NCBI RefSeq assembly: GCF_021556475.1
Contig: NZ_JAKGBZ010000005.1
Span: 79,290 to 143,289, forward strand
Length of the DNA stretch: 64,000 bases
Direction: 5' to 3'
Origin: Acidiphilium iwatense
GTDB taxonomy: Bacteria; Pseudomonadota; Alphaproteobacteria; Acetobacterales; Acetobacteraceae
Part shown: positions 44,698 through 53,897 of the stretch, one piece after another
Layout: every line of letters begins with the position of its first letter
How positions within the stretch are numbered: position 1 is the first letter of the stretch
Made by a program: the position numbers and the translations under genes
Notes under the pieces: generated by a model
Databases searched by the model: none
The model's input: only the letters and a program-made list of their open reading frames with translations
What the model was told of the DNA's origin: nothing

Positions 44698-46403
44698 GCC
44701 GCGATCCTCTCGGGGGCGGCGAGCAGCGTCGCCGGATCGGCGGCGACGGCGAGGAAATCCAGCACCTGACCGAGGGCCGCCGCCGGGTCGCGCACCATGT
44801 CTTCGTAGCGGATCGGCAGGTAGCGCAGGGTGGTCTGGCCGCGCACCTGGGCGATCGCTTGCATCTGGGCGTCGTAGAGCCGGGCGAGGCTGGCCAGCGT
44901 GACCCCGGCATTGCCCTCGTACAGCTTGTCCTGCGCGAAGCCGGACAGCACGACATCGAGCGGATGGCGCAGCACATGGATCACCGGCGCGTCGGGGAAC
45001 AGGGCGGCGGCGAAGCCGATCAGCCAGGGCAGCTCGGCGCCGCGATCGGTGACGAACCGCGAGTCAGCGCCGATCGTGGCGCTGCCGCGCAGCGTGGCGA
45101 GGTAGCGCTGCGCGAGCATGGGCAGGGCGTCGCGCTGTTCGCCCGCCGTGGTTTCGACCAGGGCCTCGGGAAATTTCTTCTCCGGGCCGCCGAGGCCAGC
45201 GATCAGGGCGGGCAGCAGCCGGGCGAGATCGGGCAGCGGGCCGCGCGTATCGGCGGGATCAATTCCCGGCATCTGGATCAGCATCTGTTCCAGCAGCGAG
45301 GTTCCCGAACGCGGTGTGCCGAGCAGAAAAACGGGTGCCGGCGCACCGGCGATCGGCGCCGGACGCGGCAGGGCGGAAAGCCGATCGGAGATGAAGGTGG
45401 TTTTGACCTGGGCGAGTCGGGCTTCGATCGGGGCCGGATCGAACTGCCGGCCGGCGCGCTCGCGCTGGAAGGTTCTGGCGGCCTGATAGGCGGCGAAGGC
45501 GTCGTCGAACCGGCCGAGCCGCTCCAGCGCCTGACCCTTGGCGGCGAACTCGGTGGCGACCAGGCTCTGCGGCGCGATCGACGCCGCGACGGCCTCGATC
45601 CGAGCCAGGGCATCGGCCGGATCGTCGCGATGCAGCCGGACCAGGACACCGAGCAGGGCGATCATCCGGTCCGCCGGCGCGAGCGCCGCCGCCTCGGCCA
45701 GCAGGGCTTCCGCCTCGTCGAGGCGCAGGCGCGCCGCCTGGACCTGGGCGTACCCCGCCAGACCGCGCGGATTGTCCCGCTTGAGGGCGAAGGCCGCTTC
45801 GTAGAGCGAGGCGGCTTCGTCGAGCCGGCCTTGCTGTTTCATGTTCCAGGCAAGGTTGCCGATCAGCGCCGGGTCGCGCTGATCGGCGAAGCCGAGCGCC
45901 ATGCGGTAATGCCGTTCGCCTGCTTGGAGTTTGCCGGTCTCGGTGAAGATGATGCCGAGCAAATGGTTCACCGTCGGATCGCGCGGCGCGAGCTGTAAGG
46001 CAAGGCGGGCCGGCGTCTCCGCTTCGGCGTGGCGGCCCTGATTGACCAGGAGTTGCGCGTGCTGGACATGCGCGAGCACCGCCGGCGGATCGAGCGAGGC
46101 GATGCGCTTGATCAGCGCCTCGGCCGCGGCGAGGCGGCCTTCCGCGCGGCGGAGTTCGAAGAGCAGGCGCAGCGCGTCGCGATGATGTGGCGCGAGATCG
46201 AGGATTTGCAGGACATGGCGCTCGGCTTCCCGGTTGCGGCCCTCGGTGCGGGCGGTGCGCGCCTTTTCCATCAAGGGATCGAGCACCGCGTGGTTCGCGG
46301 GGTCGGGTAGGCCAGCGGGATCGAGGCCACAGCAGCGCACCCGCCTCAATCCCGAAAAGCAGGGGCACGATGTCTTGTCGAACAGGGGCATTGTTGCGCT
46401 CAT
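44694..46403 (-). CDS. TPR-sulfotransferase protein with N-terminal SEC-C-like motif
   Basis: The 569-residue protein has three parts. The N-terminus CPCFSGLRRVRCCG fits the SEC-C zinc motif pattern (CPCxSGxxxxxCCG). Residues about 50-330 are TPR-like helices. The C-terminal sulfotransferase domain has FLLGTPRSGTSLLEQML, the 5'-phosphosulfate loop binding PAPS, and VIHVLRHPLDVVLS, the 3'-phosphate site. It is coupled to the TPR-GT9-like gene. Predicted substrates are unknown cell-surface or secreted molecules. Confidence 0.82.
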   Translation of the reverse strand: MSATMPLFDKTSCPCFSGLRRVRCCGLDPAGLPDPANHAVLDPLMEKARTARTEGRNREAERHVLQILDLAPHHRDALRLLFELRRAEGRLAAAEALIKRIASLDPPAVLAHVQHAQLLVNQGRHAEAETPARLALQLAPRDPTVNHLLGIIFTETGKLQAGERHYRMALGFADQRDPALIGNLAWNMKQQGRLDEAASLYEAAFALKRDNPRGLAGYAQVQAARLRLDEAEALLAEAAALAPADRMIALLGVLVRLHRDDPADALARIEAVAASIAPQSLVATEFAAKGQALERLGRFDDAFAAYQAARTFQRERAGRQFDPAPIEARLAQVKTTFISDRLSALPRPAPIAGAPAPVFLLGTPRSGTSLLEQMLIQMPGIDPADTRGPLPDLARLLPALIAGLGGPEKKFPEALVETTAGEQRDALPMLAQRYLATLRGSATIGADSRFVTDRGAELPWLIGFAAALFPDAPVIHVLRHPLDVVLSGFAQDKLYEGNAGVTLASLARLYDAQMQAIAQVRGQTTLRYLPIRYEDMVRDPAAALGQVLDFLAVAADPATLLAAPERIAA

Positions 46404-46617
46404 GACGCGGAATCATGCAGGGTTTACGAGTTGGTGCAAGTGCAGGGATTGTCCGGGTTGTGCGACGATGGATCGCGCCCGCGGGTGACGTGCGAATGCA
46501 CGCCGTCGCGCGACTCTCCGCGCGACGACAGCGTCTTGTCGGGGCACCTAATTGCAAATAAATATCAAATAAAACCAAAATCTTGACCAATGCCGGCCGC
46601 CGCGCCATTTCGGGGCC
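46404..46617. promoter_or_regulatory. Divergent promoter region with GC-rich hairpin
   Basis: This 214-bp region lies between the divergent TPR-sulfotransferase and mbfA genes. CGTCGCGCG at 46504-46512 and CGCGCGACG at 46519-46527 are perfect 9-bp arms around ACTCTC, preceded by CGTGC-GAAT-GCACG at 46490-46503. An AT-rich block (46550-46587) lies just upstream of mbfA and probably contains its promoter. No Irr-box-like sequence could be recognised with confidence. Confidence 0.4.
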
Positions 46618-47574
46618 ATGCGCAATTTCTCGGAACTTTCGGAACGCGAAATCCTGGCCCTCGCGATCGGCGCGGAGGAGGAGGATGGCCGCATCTATAC
46701 CGACATCGCGGAAAGCCTGCACGCGGACTATCCGGCATCCGCCAAGGTATTCTTCGAGATGGCCGCGGAGGAGAGCGAACACCGGCGCTGCCTGATCGAC
46801 ATGTTTCAGGAGAAATTCGGCGATCATATCCCACTGATCCGCCGCCACGACGTGCGCGGCTTCCTGCATCGCAAGACCGTGTGGCAATTGCCCAAGCCGA
46901 GCATCAGGGATGTCCGCAAGCTTGCCGAAAGCATGGAAGCCGAGACCGCGAATTTCTACCGTCTGGCGGCGAGCCGGACCTCGGATGTCGCGATCCGCAA
47001 GCTGCTCGGCGATCTGGCCGAGGCCGAGCAGGGCCACGGGCGGATCGCCGACCGGCTGACCGAGGAAAACCTGCCCGAGACGGTGCGCAGCAAGGAGGAT
47101 GCCTCGGCCGAGCGCAACTTCGTGCTCCGCTATGTCCAGCCGGGCCTTGCCGGGCTGATGGATGGTTCGGTTTCGACCCTTGCTCCGGTTTTCGCCGCCG
47201 CTTTCGCCACCGGCAAGCCGTGGGAAGCGTTCATCGTCGGCATAGCCGCATCGCTGGGGGCTGGGATTTCAATGGCTTTCGCCGAGGCCTTGTCGGATGA
47301 TGGCAGCCTGACCGGGCGGGGCTCGCCGGTGATTCGCGGGGTGATTACCGGGGCGATGACCACGCTCGGCGGACTCGGTCATACGCTGCCGTTTTTGATC
47401 CCGAATTTCTGGACCGCGATGAGCGTGGCCTTTGCCGTGGTGGTGGTCGAACTCGGCGTGATTTCGTGGATCAGGACGCGCTATATGGAGACGCCGCCGC
47501 TACAGGCGGCGCTGCAGGTGGCGCTGGGAGGGGCGATCGTATTCGGGGTGGGCATTCTGATCGGCACCAGTTGA
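46618..47574 (+). CDS. mbfA: Membrane-bound ferritin-like iron exporter MbfA (Erv-VIT1 fusion)
   Basis: The 318-residue protein combines a ferritin-like domain (residues about 1-140) with a VIT1-type membrane domain (about 165-318). The di-iron ligands appear in [29 protein letters not shown] and [11 protein letters not shown]. The membrane part has [14 protein letters not shown] and [12 protein letters not shown] with five predicted helices. In rhizobia MbfA exports iron and protects against peroxide, controlled by Irr. Here Irr control is not shown. Confidence 0.92.
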   Translation: MRNFSELSEREILALAIGAEEEDGRIYTDIAESLHADYPASAKVFFEMAAEESEHRRCLIDMFQEKFGDHIPLIRRHDVRGFLHRKTVWQLPKPSIRDVRKLAESMEAETANFYRLAASRTSDVAIRKLLGDLAEAEQGHGRIADRLTEENLPETVRSKEDASAERNFVLRYVQPGLAGLMDGSVSTLAPVFAAAFATGKPWEAFIVGIAASLGAGISMAFAEALSDDGSLTGRGSPVIRGVITGAMTTLGGLGHTLPFLIPNFWTAMSVAFAVVVVELGVISWIRTRYMETPPLQAALQVALGGAIVFGVGILIGTS

Positions 47575-47605
47575 CGCATAGGGAAAGGGTCGGCAGAAGC
47601 ATTGC

Positions 47606-48562
47606 ATGACCGTTCCATCCGTCCTGCGCAACCGCCTCGCGATTCCGGCGATCGGCTCGCCGCTGTTCATCGTTTCCAACCCGAAGCTGGTGATCGCCCA
47701 ATGCACCAGCGGTATCGTCGGTTCGTTTCCGGCGCTGAACGCGCGGCCGGAAACCATGCTGGACGAATGGCTGGCCGAAATCACCGAGGCGCTCGCCGCC
47801 TGGGACGCGGCGCATCCCGAGACGCCATCGGCGCCATTCGCGGTGAACCAGATCGTGCATCGCTCGAACGCGCGGCTGGAGCACGATCTGGCGCTGTGCG
47901 TGAAGTACAAGGCGCCGCTGGTGATCACCTCGCTCGGTGCGCGACCCGAGGTGAACGCGGCGGTGCATTCCTATGGCGGCATCGTGATGCACGACATCAT
48001 CAATGATTTCTTCGCGCATAAGGCGATCGAGAAGGGCGCGGATGGGTTGGTCGCGGTTGCCGCCGGGGCGGGCGGTCATGCCGGGGTGATTTCGCCGTTC
48101 GCGCTGATCCAGGAGATCCGCTCGTGGTTCGACGGGCCGGTGGCGTTGTCGGGCGCGATCGCCACCGGGCGGGCGGTTCTGGCGGCGGAGGCGATGGGGG
48201 CGGATTTCGCCTATATCGGCTCGGCGTTCATCGCGACCGAGGAGGCCAATGCCTCGGCCTCCTACAAGCAGGCGATCGTCGATGGCAGCGCCGGGGACAT
48301 CGTCTATACCAATCTGTTCACCGGGGTGCATGGCAATTATTTGCGGCCCAGCGTGGTCGCCGCCGGGCTCGACCCGGATAATCTGCCGGCCAGCGATGCC
48401 TCGGCGATGAATTTCCACGACGGCGCCAAGGCAAAAGCGTGGAAGGATATCTGGGGTTCCGGCCAGGGGATCGGCGCGGTGGATGCGGTGGTGCCGGCTC
48501 GGGTGCGGATCGAGCGGCTGATCGCCGAATATCGCGCGGCGAAGGCGGCGCTCGCGGCGTGA
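47606..48562 (+). CDS. Nitronate monooxygenase family protein
   Basis: The 318-residue FMN enzyme belongs to the NMO/2-nitropropane dioxygenase family. It shows PLFIVSNPKLVIAQCTSG, a HDIINDFFAHKAIEKG block, AVAAGAGGHAGVISPF (flavin phosphate region) and GADFAYIGSAFIATEEANAS, all close to the family. It oxidises nitronates such as propionate-3-nitronate, a respiratory toxin. It starts 31 bp after mbfA on the same strand. Confidence 0.92.
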   Translation: MTVPSVLRNRLAIPAIGSPLFIVSNPKLVIAQCTSGIVGSFPALNARPETMLDEWLAEITEALAAWDAAHPETPSAPFAVNQIVHRSNARLEHDLALCVKYKAPLVITSLGARPEVNAAVHSYGGIVMHDIINDFFAHKAIEKGADGLVAVAAGAGGHAGVISPFALIQEIRSWFDGPVALSGAIATGRAVLAAEAMGADFAYIGSAFIATEEANASASYKQAIVDGSAGDIVYTNLFTGVHGNYLRPSVVAAGLDPDNLPASDASAMNFHDGAKAKAWKDIWGSGQGIGAVDAVVPARVRIERLIAEYRAAKAALAA

Positions 48563-48586
48563 CCTCCAAAATTTCACGGGTGCCCG

Positions 48587-49327
48587 ATGACGGTTTCGAT
48601 TCGGCGTTATGAGCGGCTTCCGGGGCAGCATATCCATTCTTTCGATCAGATCGTCCTGCCGTTTGCCGGAACCATGGACATCGAGATTGGCTCTCGCGGT
48701 GGTAAGGTGGATGCTGGGCATGGTGCGCTGATCGCCGCCGGCCAGCGCCACGTGTTTCATGCCGAACCGGGCGACCGTTTCATCGTTGTCGATATGGACG
48801 ATATCGCCATTGTGCCGGAGCGCGGCGCCTTCTTCCCGATACCATCCGCGATCGCGCATCTTCTGGGATATGTCCGGGCAAGACAGGACAATTCGGCTCA
48901 ACATTCCGATCTTCACGTTCCGTTGCCCGATATGTTCGCTCGCCCATGGGCAACCCTGCTGGTCGATGCGCTGTTCGGTCTCGAAACCAGCCCGGTGGAT
49001 TCGGGCGGCCGAGCCATCGCACGCGCGTTCAAATTCATGCGCGCCAACCTCGAGAAGCGTTGCACCACGGCGGAGATCGCGGCGGCAGCGGGACTCGGCG
49101 AACGACGACTCCATGCCCTGTTCCACGCCCGGTTCGGCTCGACGCCGCGCGAAGAATTGATGAGGCTGCGGCTCGATTTTGCGCGGGCCTTGCTGTGTTC
49201 GACATCATTGCCGATCGCAGAGATTGCCGTGATGTCCGGCCACGCCGATCAGAGCGCTCTGACGCGCCGGATGCGCGATGTTCGGGGCATTACACCCGCT
49301 GTCGCGCGTCGAATTGCCTCAGCCTGA
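48587..49327 (+). CDS. AraC family transcriptional regulator
   Basis: The 246-residue protein has an N-terminal cupin-like sensor (FDQIVLPFAGTMDIEIG and FHAEPGDRFIVVD) and a C-terminal double HTH from about residue 150 (CTTAEIAAAAGLGERRLHALF and IAEIAVMSGHADQSALTRRM). It is co-directional with the nitronate monooxygenase upstream (24-bp gap) and the EamA exporter downstream (71 bp), so it may control either. The ligand is unknown. Confidence 0.9.
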   Translation: MTVSIRRYERLPGQHIHSFDQIVLPFAGTMDIEIGSRGGKVDAGHGALIAAGQRHVFHAEPGDRFIVVDMDDIAIVPERGAFFPIPSAIAHLLGYVRARQDNSAQHSDLHVPLPDMFARPWATLLVDALFGLETSPVDSGGRAIARAFKFMRANLEKRCTTAEIAAAAGLGERRLHALFHARFGSTPREELMRLRLDFARALLCSTSLPIAEIAVMSGHADQSALTRRMRDVRGITPAVARRIASA

Positions 49328-49398
49328 TTTGTCGATTCGCGTCGTTTTTGGACAGCATCGGACAAGACGTGTCTGCGTGAGTGGCTTAAGCGGTCGCC

Positions 49399-50406
49399 AT
49401 GACGATCCGAAGCTTCAATCCGGTCAATTCCGAACGCTCAAAGGCGACGGCGATCGGCGGGCTGGCGATCCTGTTGTGGTCCACCTTGGCGCTGCTTGCG
49501 GCGAGCACGCGGGGGATTCCGCCGTTCGAAACGCTGGTGCTGAGTTTCGGCGTCGCTTTCGCGGCCGGCATGGTTGTGCTTGTGGTGCGCCGAAGGCTGG
49601 GGCGGCTGCGCCAGCCGGTGCGGGCCTGGGCGCTCGGGTTCGCCGGCATTTTCACCTATCACGCGCTGTATTTCACCGCGCTCGACCATGCGCCGGCGGC
49701 GCAGGCGAGCTTGATCTGTTATCTCTGGCCGCTATTGATCGTCGTGTTCGCGGCTTTTCTGCCGGGAGGGCGGCTGCACGCGCGCCATGTCGCCGGGGCG
49801 GCGCTGGGGCTGGCGGGCACGGTGCTGATATTGCTTAGTGGCACCGGGCTTACGGGCAATGGATCGGCGCTGGGTTATGGCTGTGCGTTCGCGGCGGCTT
49901 TTGTCTGGGCGGGATATTCGGTCGCGAATCAGCGGATCAGGGCGGTGCCGAGCGAATTGATCGCCGGGATATGCGGCGCCGTGGCGTTCGCCGCGCTGCT
50001 GGTTCATCTCGCGGTGGAGCAAACGGTCATTCCGAGCACGGGTCAGGCGGTCGCGATGATTGCCCTCGGGGTGGGGCCGGTCGGGCTTGCTTTTTTTTTC
50101 TGGGACCACGCGACCAAGCGCGGCGACCTCGCGCTGCTCGGCACGCTGTCCTATGCAGCACCGCTGCTATCGACCGCGCTGCTGGTCGCGGTCGGGCGGA
50201 CGCCATTGAGCGTGACGATTATCGGGGCGGCAGCGTTGATCGTCGGCGGCGCGGGGATTTCGGTGGGATTCAGACGCCCAAAAGTCTGTTTGGAAACTCG
50301 CTCCGGCGAGTCAGTCGGTGATGTCTCGCGAGCACCGGAGCGGAGCGCACTTGAGTGCGTGAGCGCCGGAGCGCAGCGAAACGCCGCTGAATGGCCGCCG
50401 GAGTAG
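49399..50406 (+). CDS. EamA/DMT superfamily exporter (YddG-like)
   Basis: This is a 335-residue ten-helix drug/metabolite transporter. Two EamA repeats are visible: GGLAILLWSTLALLAASTR with PFETLVLSFG in the first and GYGCAFAAAFVWAGYSVANQ in the second. It resembles aromatic amino acid exporters of the YddG kind (LAILLWST, YFTALDHAPA). The last 43 residues (from about 292) are not membrane or family sequence. They are encoded by two palindromes and repeats, so the true end may have been altered. Confidence 0.87.
   Translation: MTIRSFNPVNSERSKATAIGGLAILLWSTLALLAASTRGIPPFETLVLSFGVAFAAGMVVLVVRRRLGRLRQPVRAWALGFAGIFTYHALYFTALDHAPAAQASLICYLWPLLIVVFAAFLPGGRLHARHVAGAALGLAGTVLILLSGTGLTGNGSALGYGCAFAAAFVWAGYSVANQRIRAVPSELIAGICGAVAFAALLVHLAVEQTVIPSTGQAVAMIALGVGPVGLAFFFWDHATKRGDLALLGTLSYAAPLLSTALLVAVGRTPLSVTIIGAAALIVGGAGISVGFRRPKVCLETRSGESVGDVSRAPERSALECVSAGAQRNAAEWPPE
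50296..50378. repeat. REP-like palindromic repeat region inside the EamA 3' end
   Basis: ACTCGC-TCCG-GCGAGT at 50296-50311 and CGCAC-TTGA-GTGCG at 50346-50359 are perfect hairpins. The second is flanked by near-identical direct repeats CACCGGAGCGGAGCG (50333-50347) and CGCCGGAGCGCAGCG (50364-50378). The block sits between two convergent genes and could act as a shared 3'-end structure. It is translated as the tail of the exporter. Confidence 0.55.
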
Positions 50407-50423
50407 AGTTTGCAAATAGCCTT

Positions 50424-51089
50424 TCAGGCGTAAGGGTAGGGTCCGCCTTTCGCCAATGCCCGCTGATACGCCGGGCGGGCATGCGCCGCCGCCAGGAAGG
50501 CGTTGATCCGGGGAAAATTGCCGCGCAAGGCATCGCGCGCGTTCGCCGCCTCGACCGGGAAGCTCATCATGATGTCGGCCCCGGTCAGGTCGTTGCCGGC
50601 GAACCAGGTGGAGTTGGCCAGCGCGTCCTCCCAGTAGCGGATATGGGTTGCGATATTGGGATCGAGGTATTTGTCGCCGACCTGCCTGCCGACCATGCGC
50701 AGGAGCGGGCGTGCGAAAAACGGGCCCTGTTTCGGCATTTCGGTGAAAATCAGCTTCATTACCAGAAAGGGCATGGCGGACCCTTCGGCATAGTGCAGCC
50801 AGTAGGAATAGCGGCGGCGATCGTCGGTGCCGGTGGGCGGGATCAGGCGGCCTTCGCCGTATTTTTCGATGAGGTATTCGACGATCGCGCCGGTTTCGGC
50901 GATCGTGGTGTCGCCGTCGGTGATCACCGGGGATTTGCCGAGCGGATGCACCGCGCGCAGGCTGGCCGGCGCGAGCATTGTCTTTGGGTCGCGGTTGTAG
51001 CGCTTCACCTCGTATTCCAGGCCGAGTTCCTCGAGCAGCCAGAGGATGCGCTGGGAACGCGAGGCTTCCAGATGATGGACGACGATCAT
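50424..51089 (-). CDS. Glutathione S-transferase family protein
   Basis: The 221-residue protein has the GST N-terminal thioredoxin-like domain (VHHLEASRSQRILWLLEELG, HPLGKSPVITDGD with the cis-Pro motif, AETGAIVEYLIEKYG) and an all-helical C-terminal domain (GADIMMSFPVEAA). It is convergent with the EamA gene with a 17-bp gap. The substrate is unknown. Confidence 0.92.
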   Translation of the reverse strand: MIVVHHLEASRSQRILWLLEELGLEYEVKRYNRDPKTMLAPASLRAVHPLGKSPVITDGDTTIAETGAIVEYLIEKYGEGRLIPPTGTDDRRRYSYWLHYAEGSAMPFLVMKLIFTEMPKQGPFFARPLLRMVGRQVGDKYLDPNIATHIRYWEDALANSTWFAGNDLTGADIMMSFPVEAANARDALRGNFPRINAFLAAAHARPAYQRALAKGGPYPYA

Positions 51090-51099
51090 GCTTGCGCTT

Positions 51100-51921
51100 T
51101 CATGCCTGGGCAGGCTCGGGGAGGGTTAACCAATAGGGCATATCAGGTTTGACCATGATCGGGCCTGCTTGCAAGGGCAAATAGAGGCAATCGAGCCGGA
51201 GCATGGCGAGACCGCGCAACCCAAGGCGGCCGCGCAACGCGCCGGCGTCGCGATCCCCGGTGGTGATGGGCGTGCCGGGCGATGGTAGATCGGTGCTGCC
51301 ATTCACCGGGATGAGCCGGCGTTTGACCAGGCCGCGATAGCGGGTGCGGGCGGTGAGTTCCTGGCCCATGTAGCAGCCTTTGTCCCAGTCGATGCCGTGA
51401 AGTTCGTCGAAACCGGCTTCCATCAGCAGGGTTTTTTCGGGTTCGAGATCGGCGTGGTCGGGTAGGCCGAGGGCGAGGCGGTGGGCGAGGTAGGCGGTGG
51501 CATCGAGCGCGTCGGGGAGCCTGGTTCGGGCAAGGATTCGGGTTCCGGCGGTGTCGAGCCGTGGGTCGGGAGCGGTGATGGCGTCTGGGATGGTGGCTGA
51601 GCCGTTCCAGGCGGCATGGACGGCGAAATCGGCGGAGCGATCCGCGAGGGTCACCTTGCTGCGCAGCCTGAAGCGGCCGAGGCGCTTGATCAGGTCGGGG
51701 ATGGCTTCGCGCGCGGTGTCGAGCAGGAGCGAGTCCGCTGTGGCGAGAATGAAGAATTCGGCGAGGTAGCGGCCCTGCGGGGTGAGCAAAGCGGACCAGA
51801 CGGCACGGCCGGGGACGGCTTTGGTGACGTCGTTGGAGACCAGCCCTTGCAGGAAGGTGACGCGGTCGGGGCCTTCGATTGCGATGACGCCGCGATGGGG
51901 GAGAAAAGCCGTTTTTGTCAT
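51100..51921 (-). CDS. ygfZ: Folate-binding protein YgfZ
   Basis: YgfZ is a tetrahydrofolate-dependent protein that supports Fe-S cluster assembly and repair. The 273-residue product has the GcvT-like fold and the diagnostic motif DKGCYMGQELTARTRYRG with the conserved Cys. The start region is FLQGLVSNDVTKA. ATG 51921 is chosen as it directly precedes TKTAFLPHRGVIAI, the normal N-terminus; the frame is open farther upstream but not homologous. Confidence 0.93.
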   Translation of the reverse strand: MTKTAFLPHRGVIAIEGPDRVTFLQGLVSNDVTKAVPGRAVWSALLTPQGRYLAEFFILATADSLLLDTAREAIPDLIKRLGRFRLRSKVTLADRSADFAVHAAWNGSATIPDAITAPDPRLDTAGTRILARTRLPDALDATAYLAHRLALGLPDHADLEPEKTLLMEAGFDELHGIDWDKGCYMGQELTARTRYRGLVKRRLIPVNGSTDLPSPGTPITTGDRDAGALRGRLGLRGLAMLRLDCLYLPLQAGPIMVKPDMPYWLTLPEPAQA

Positions 51922-51978
51922 GATTGAAATGTGGCCCCTTGGCCGGCGCGCGGCAAGTCGTGCTAGACGCCGCATTAC

Positions 51979-52875
51979 ATGCGGATATTGTTCATCACCT
52001 CCTCGCGCCTGGGCGACGCCGTGATCTCCTCGGGTGTGATCGAGCGGATCAGGCTTGCGCATCCCGAGGCGCGACTGACTGTTGCCTGCGGCGCGGCTTC
52101 TGCCGGCGTGTTTGCCAGCCTGCCGGGGCTGGAACGGTTGATCGTGTTCGAGAAGCAGAGCCTGGACCGGCACTGGTTTTCGTTATGGGCCGAGGTGGTG
52201 CGCCATTGGTGGCATTTGATCGTCGATTTCCGGGGATCGGCGCTGTCGCTCCTTTTGCCGGCAGGGCGGCGGGTGATCGTGCGCGGCGGGCGGCGTCCGG
52301 GCCGGCGCTATGTCCAGATCGGCGTGGCGCTCGGTTTCGATCCGGCGCCTCTGCCGGTGGCGTGGACCGCGCCGGAGGATCGGGCGCGGGCGGCGATCCT
52401 GTTGCCGGAGGGCGGGACGGTGCTTGGATTGGGACCGACGGCGAACTGGGACGGCAAGATCTGGCCGGCGGAGCGATTTGGCGACCTGGCGCGGCGGCTT
52501 GGGGTTCCGCGCATTGCCATATTTGGTGGTCCGGGTTCTGACGAGCGCGCCCGTGCGGCGCCCGTGCTTGCGGCGCTGCCGGATGCGATCGACCTTGTGG
52601 GTGCGGTCAGCGTGCCGGAGGCGGCCGCGTGCCTCGCCCGCTGCGCGCTGTTCGTGGGCAATGATTCCGGGCTGATGCATCTCGCGGCGGCGGCAGGGAC
52701 GCCGACGTTGGGGTTGTTCGGCCGGTCGCGCGCATCGGAATATGCGCCGGCGGGTGTGCGTGCGTCGTTTGTTGCCGCGCCGGGGCCGGAAGGTGAAGCG
52801 CCAATGGACGGCTTGGCTGTGGATCAGGTGGTCGCCACGGCGCGGGCGCTGCTCGGCACGACGGTGCCGGCGTGA
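51979..52875 (+). CDS. Glycosyltransferase family 9 (heptosyltransferase-type)
   Basis: The 298-residue GT-B enzyme has ILFITSSRLGDAVISSGV at the N-terminus (the GDA/LGD donor motif region), LGLGPTANWDGKIWPAERF in the middle and FVGNDSGLMHLAAAAGTPTLGLFG near the end, typical of heptosyltransferases (RfaF/WaaC type). It shortly precedes a GT4 and asnB, so it probably acts in LPS core or outer polysaccharide synthesis. Confidence 0.9.
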   Translation: MRILFITSSRLGDAVISSGVIERIRLAHPEARLTVACGAASAGVFASLPGLERLIVFEKQSLDRHWFSLWAEVVRHWWHLIVDFRGSALSLLLPAGRRVIVRGGRRPGRRYVQIGVALGFDPAPLPVAWTAPEDRARAAILLPEGGTVLGLGPTANWDGKIWPAERFGDLARRLGVPRIAIFGGPGSDERARAAPVLAALPDAIDLVGAVSVPEAAACLARCALFVGNDSGLMHLAAAAGTPTLGLFGRSRASEYAPAGVRASFVAAPGPEGEAPMDGLAVDQVVATARALLGTTVPA

Positions 52876-53897
52876 GGATTGCCCATTTGATGGCGGGAGC
52901 CGCGCAGGGTGGTGCCGAACTGTTCTTCGAGCGTATGACGATCGCGCTGGCGCAATCGGGCGAAGCGGTGCTGCCGGTGATCCGGCCGGATCCTGATCGG
53001 GTCGCGCGGCTGCGGGCGGCGCGATTGTCGCCGGTGGGGTTGCGATTCGGCGGCCTGCTCGATGTGTTGACCCGGCCGCGTGCCGCGCGGGTTTTGCGGG
53101 AATTCCGGGCGGATGTCGCGATCGCCTGGATGAGCCGGGCGGCGTATCATGCGCCGCGCGGGGATTGGGCGCTGATCGGGCGTCTGGGCGGGTATTACGA
53201 TCTCAAATATTTCCGGCGCTGCGATCATTTGGTGGGTAATACGCGCGACATCGTGCGCTGGGTGGGTGCGCAGGGCTGGCCGCGCGGACGGGTGCATTAT
53301 CTGCCGAATTTCGTGGTGGATTTTGCCGGGGTGATGCCGGCGAATCGTGGCGGTTTGGGCGTGCCGGAGGGTGCGGCGCTGATTCTTGCGTTAGGCCGAC
53401 TACACGCGGTGAAAGGATTCGACACGCTAATCCGCGCGATGGCGCGGCTTACGGATGCGCATCTGGTGATCGCCGGCGAAGGGCCGGAACGCGCGGCGTT
53501 GGAGTCGTTGATTGCAAGCCTTGGATTGCGCGACCGGGTGCATCTGGCCGGCTGGCGGAGCGATATCGGGGCATTGCTGAAAGCGGCCGATATATTTGTG
53601 TCATCGTCACGTCACGAGCCGCTTGGTAACATGGTGTTGGAGGCGTTTTCCGCGTCGGTTCCGGTGGTTGCCGCCGCCGCCGAAGGGCCGCGCGAGATCA
53701 TCCGCGATGGAGTCGATGGCGTGCTGGCGCCGATCGGCGATGACGCGGCGTTAGCAGCGGCGATGGCCGGCGTTCTGGGCGATCGCGGTCGCGCGGCAGT
53801 GCTCGCGCAGGCGGGACGGGCGCGGTTCGAGATTGAGTTTGATCAAGCGGTTGTGGTTGCCGCGTGGCGGGATTTTTTGCGGACGGTGAAGCGCTGA
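52872..53897 (+). CDS. Glycosyltransferase family 4
   Basis: The 341-residue GT-B transferase shows AHLMAGAAQGGAELFFERM at the N-terminus (GG motif), LGRLHAVKGFDTLIRAM in the linker, VIAGEGPERAALESLIAS, and SSRHEPLGNMVLEAFSAS, the EX7E retaining signature, in the C-terminal domain. GTG 52872 overlaps the GT9 stop (GTGA), and its stop overlaps the asnB start (TGATG). It probably adds a hexose to an envelope glycan. Confidence 0.93.
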   Translation: MRIAHLMAGAAQGGAELFFERMTIALAQSGEAVLPVIRPDPDRVARLRAARLSPVGLRFGGLLDVLTRPRAARVLREFRADVAIAWMSRAAYHAPRGDWALIGRLGGYYDLKYFRRCDHLVGNTRDIVRWVGAQGWPRGRVHYLPNFVVDFAGVMPANRGGLGVPEGAALILALGRLHAVKGFDTLIRAMARLTDAHLVIAGEGPERAALESLIASLGLRDRVHLAGWRSDIGALLKAADIFVSSSRHEPLGNMVLEAFSASVPVVAAAAEGPREIIRDGVDGVLAPIGDDAALAAAMAGVLGDRGRAAVLAQAGRARFEIEFDQAVVVAAWRDFLRTVKR

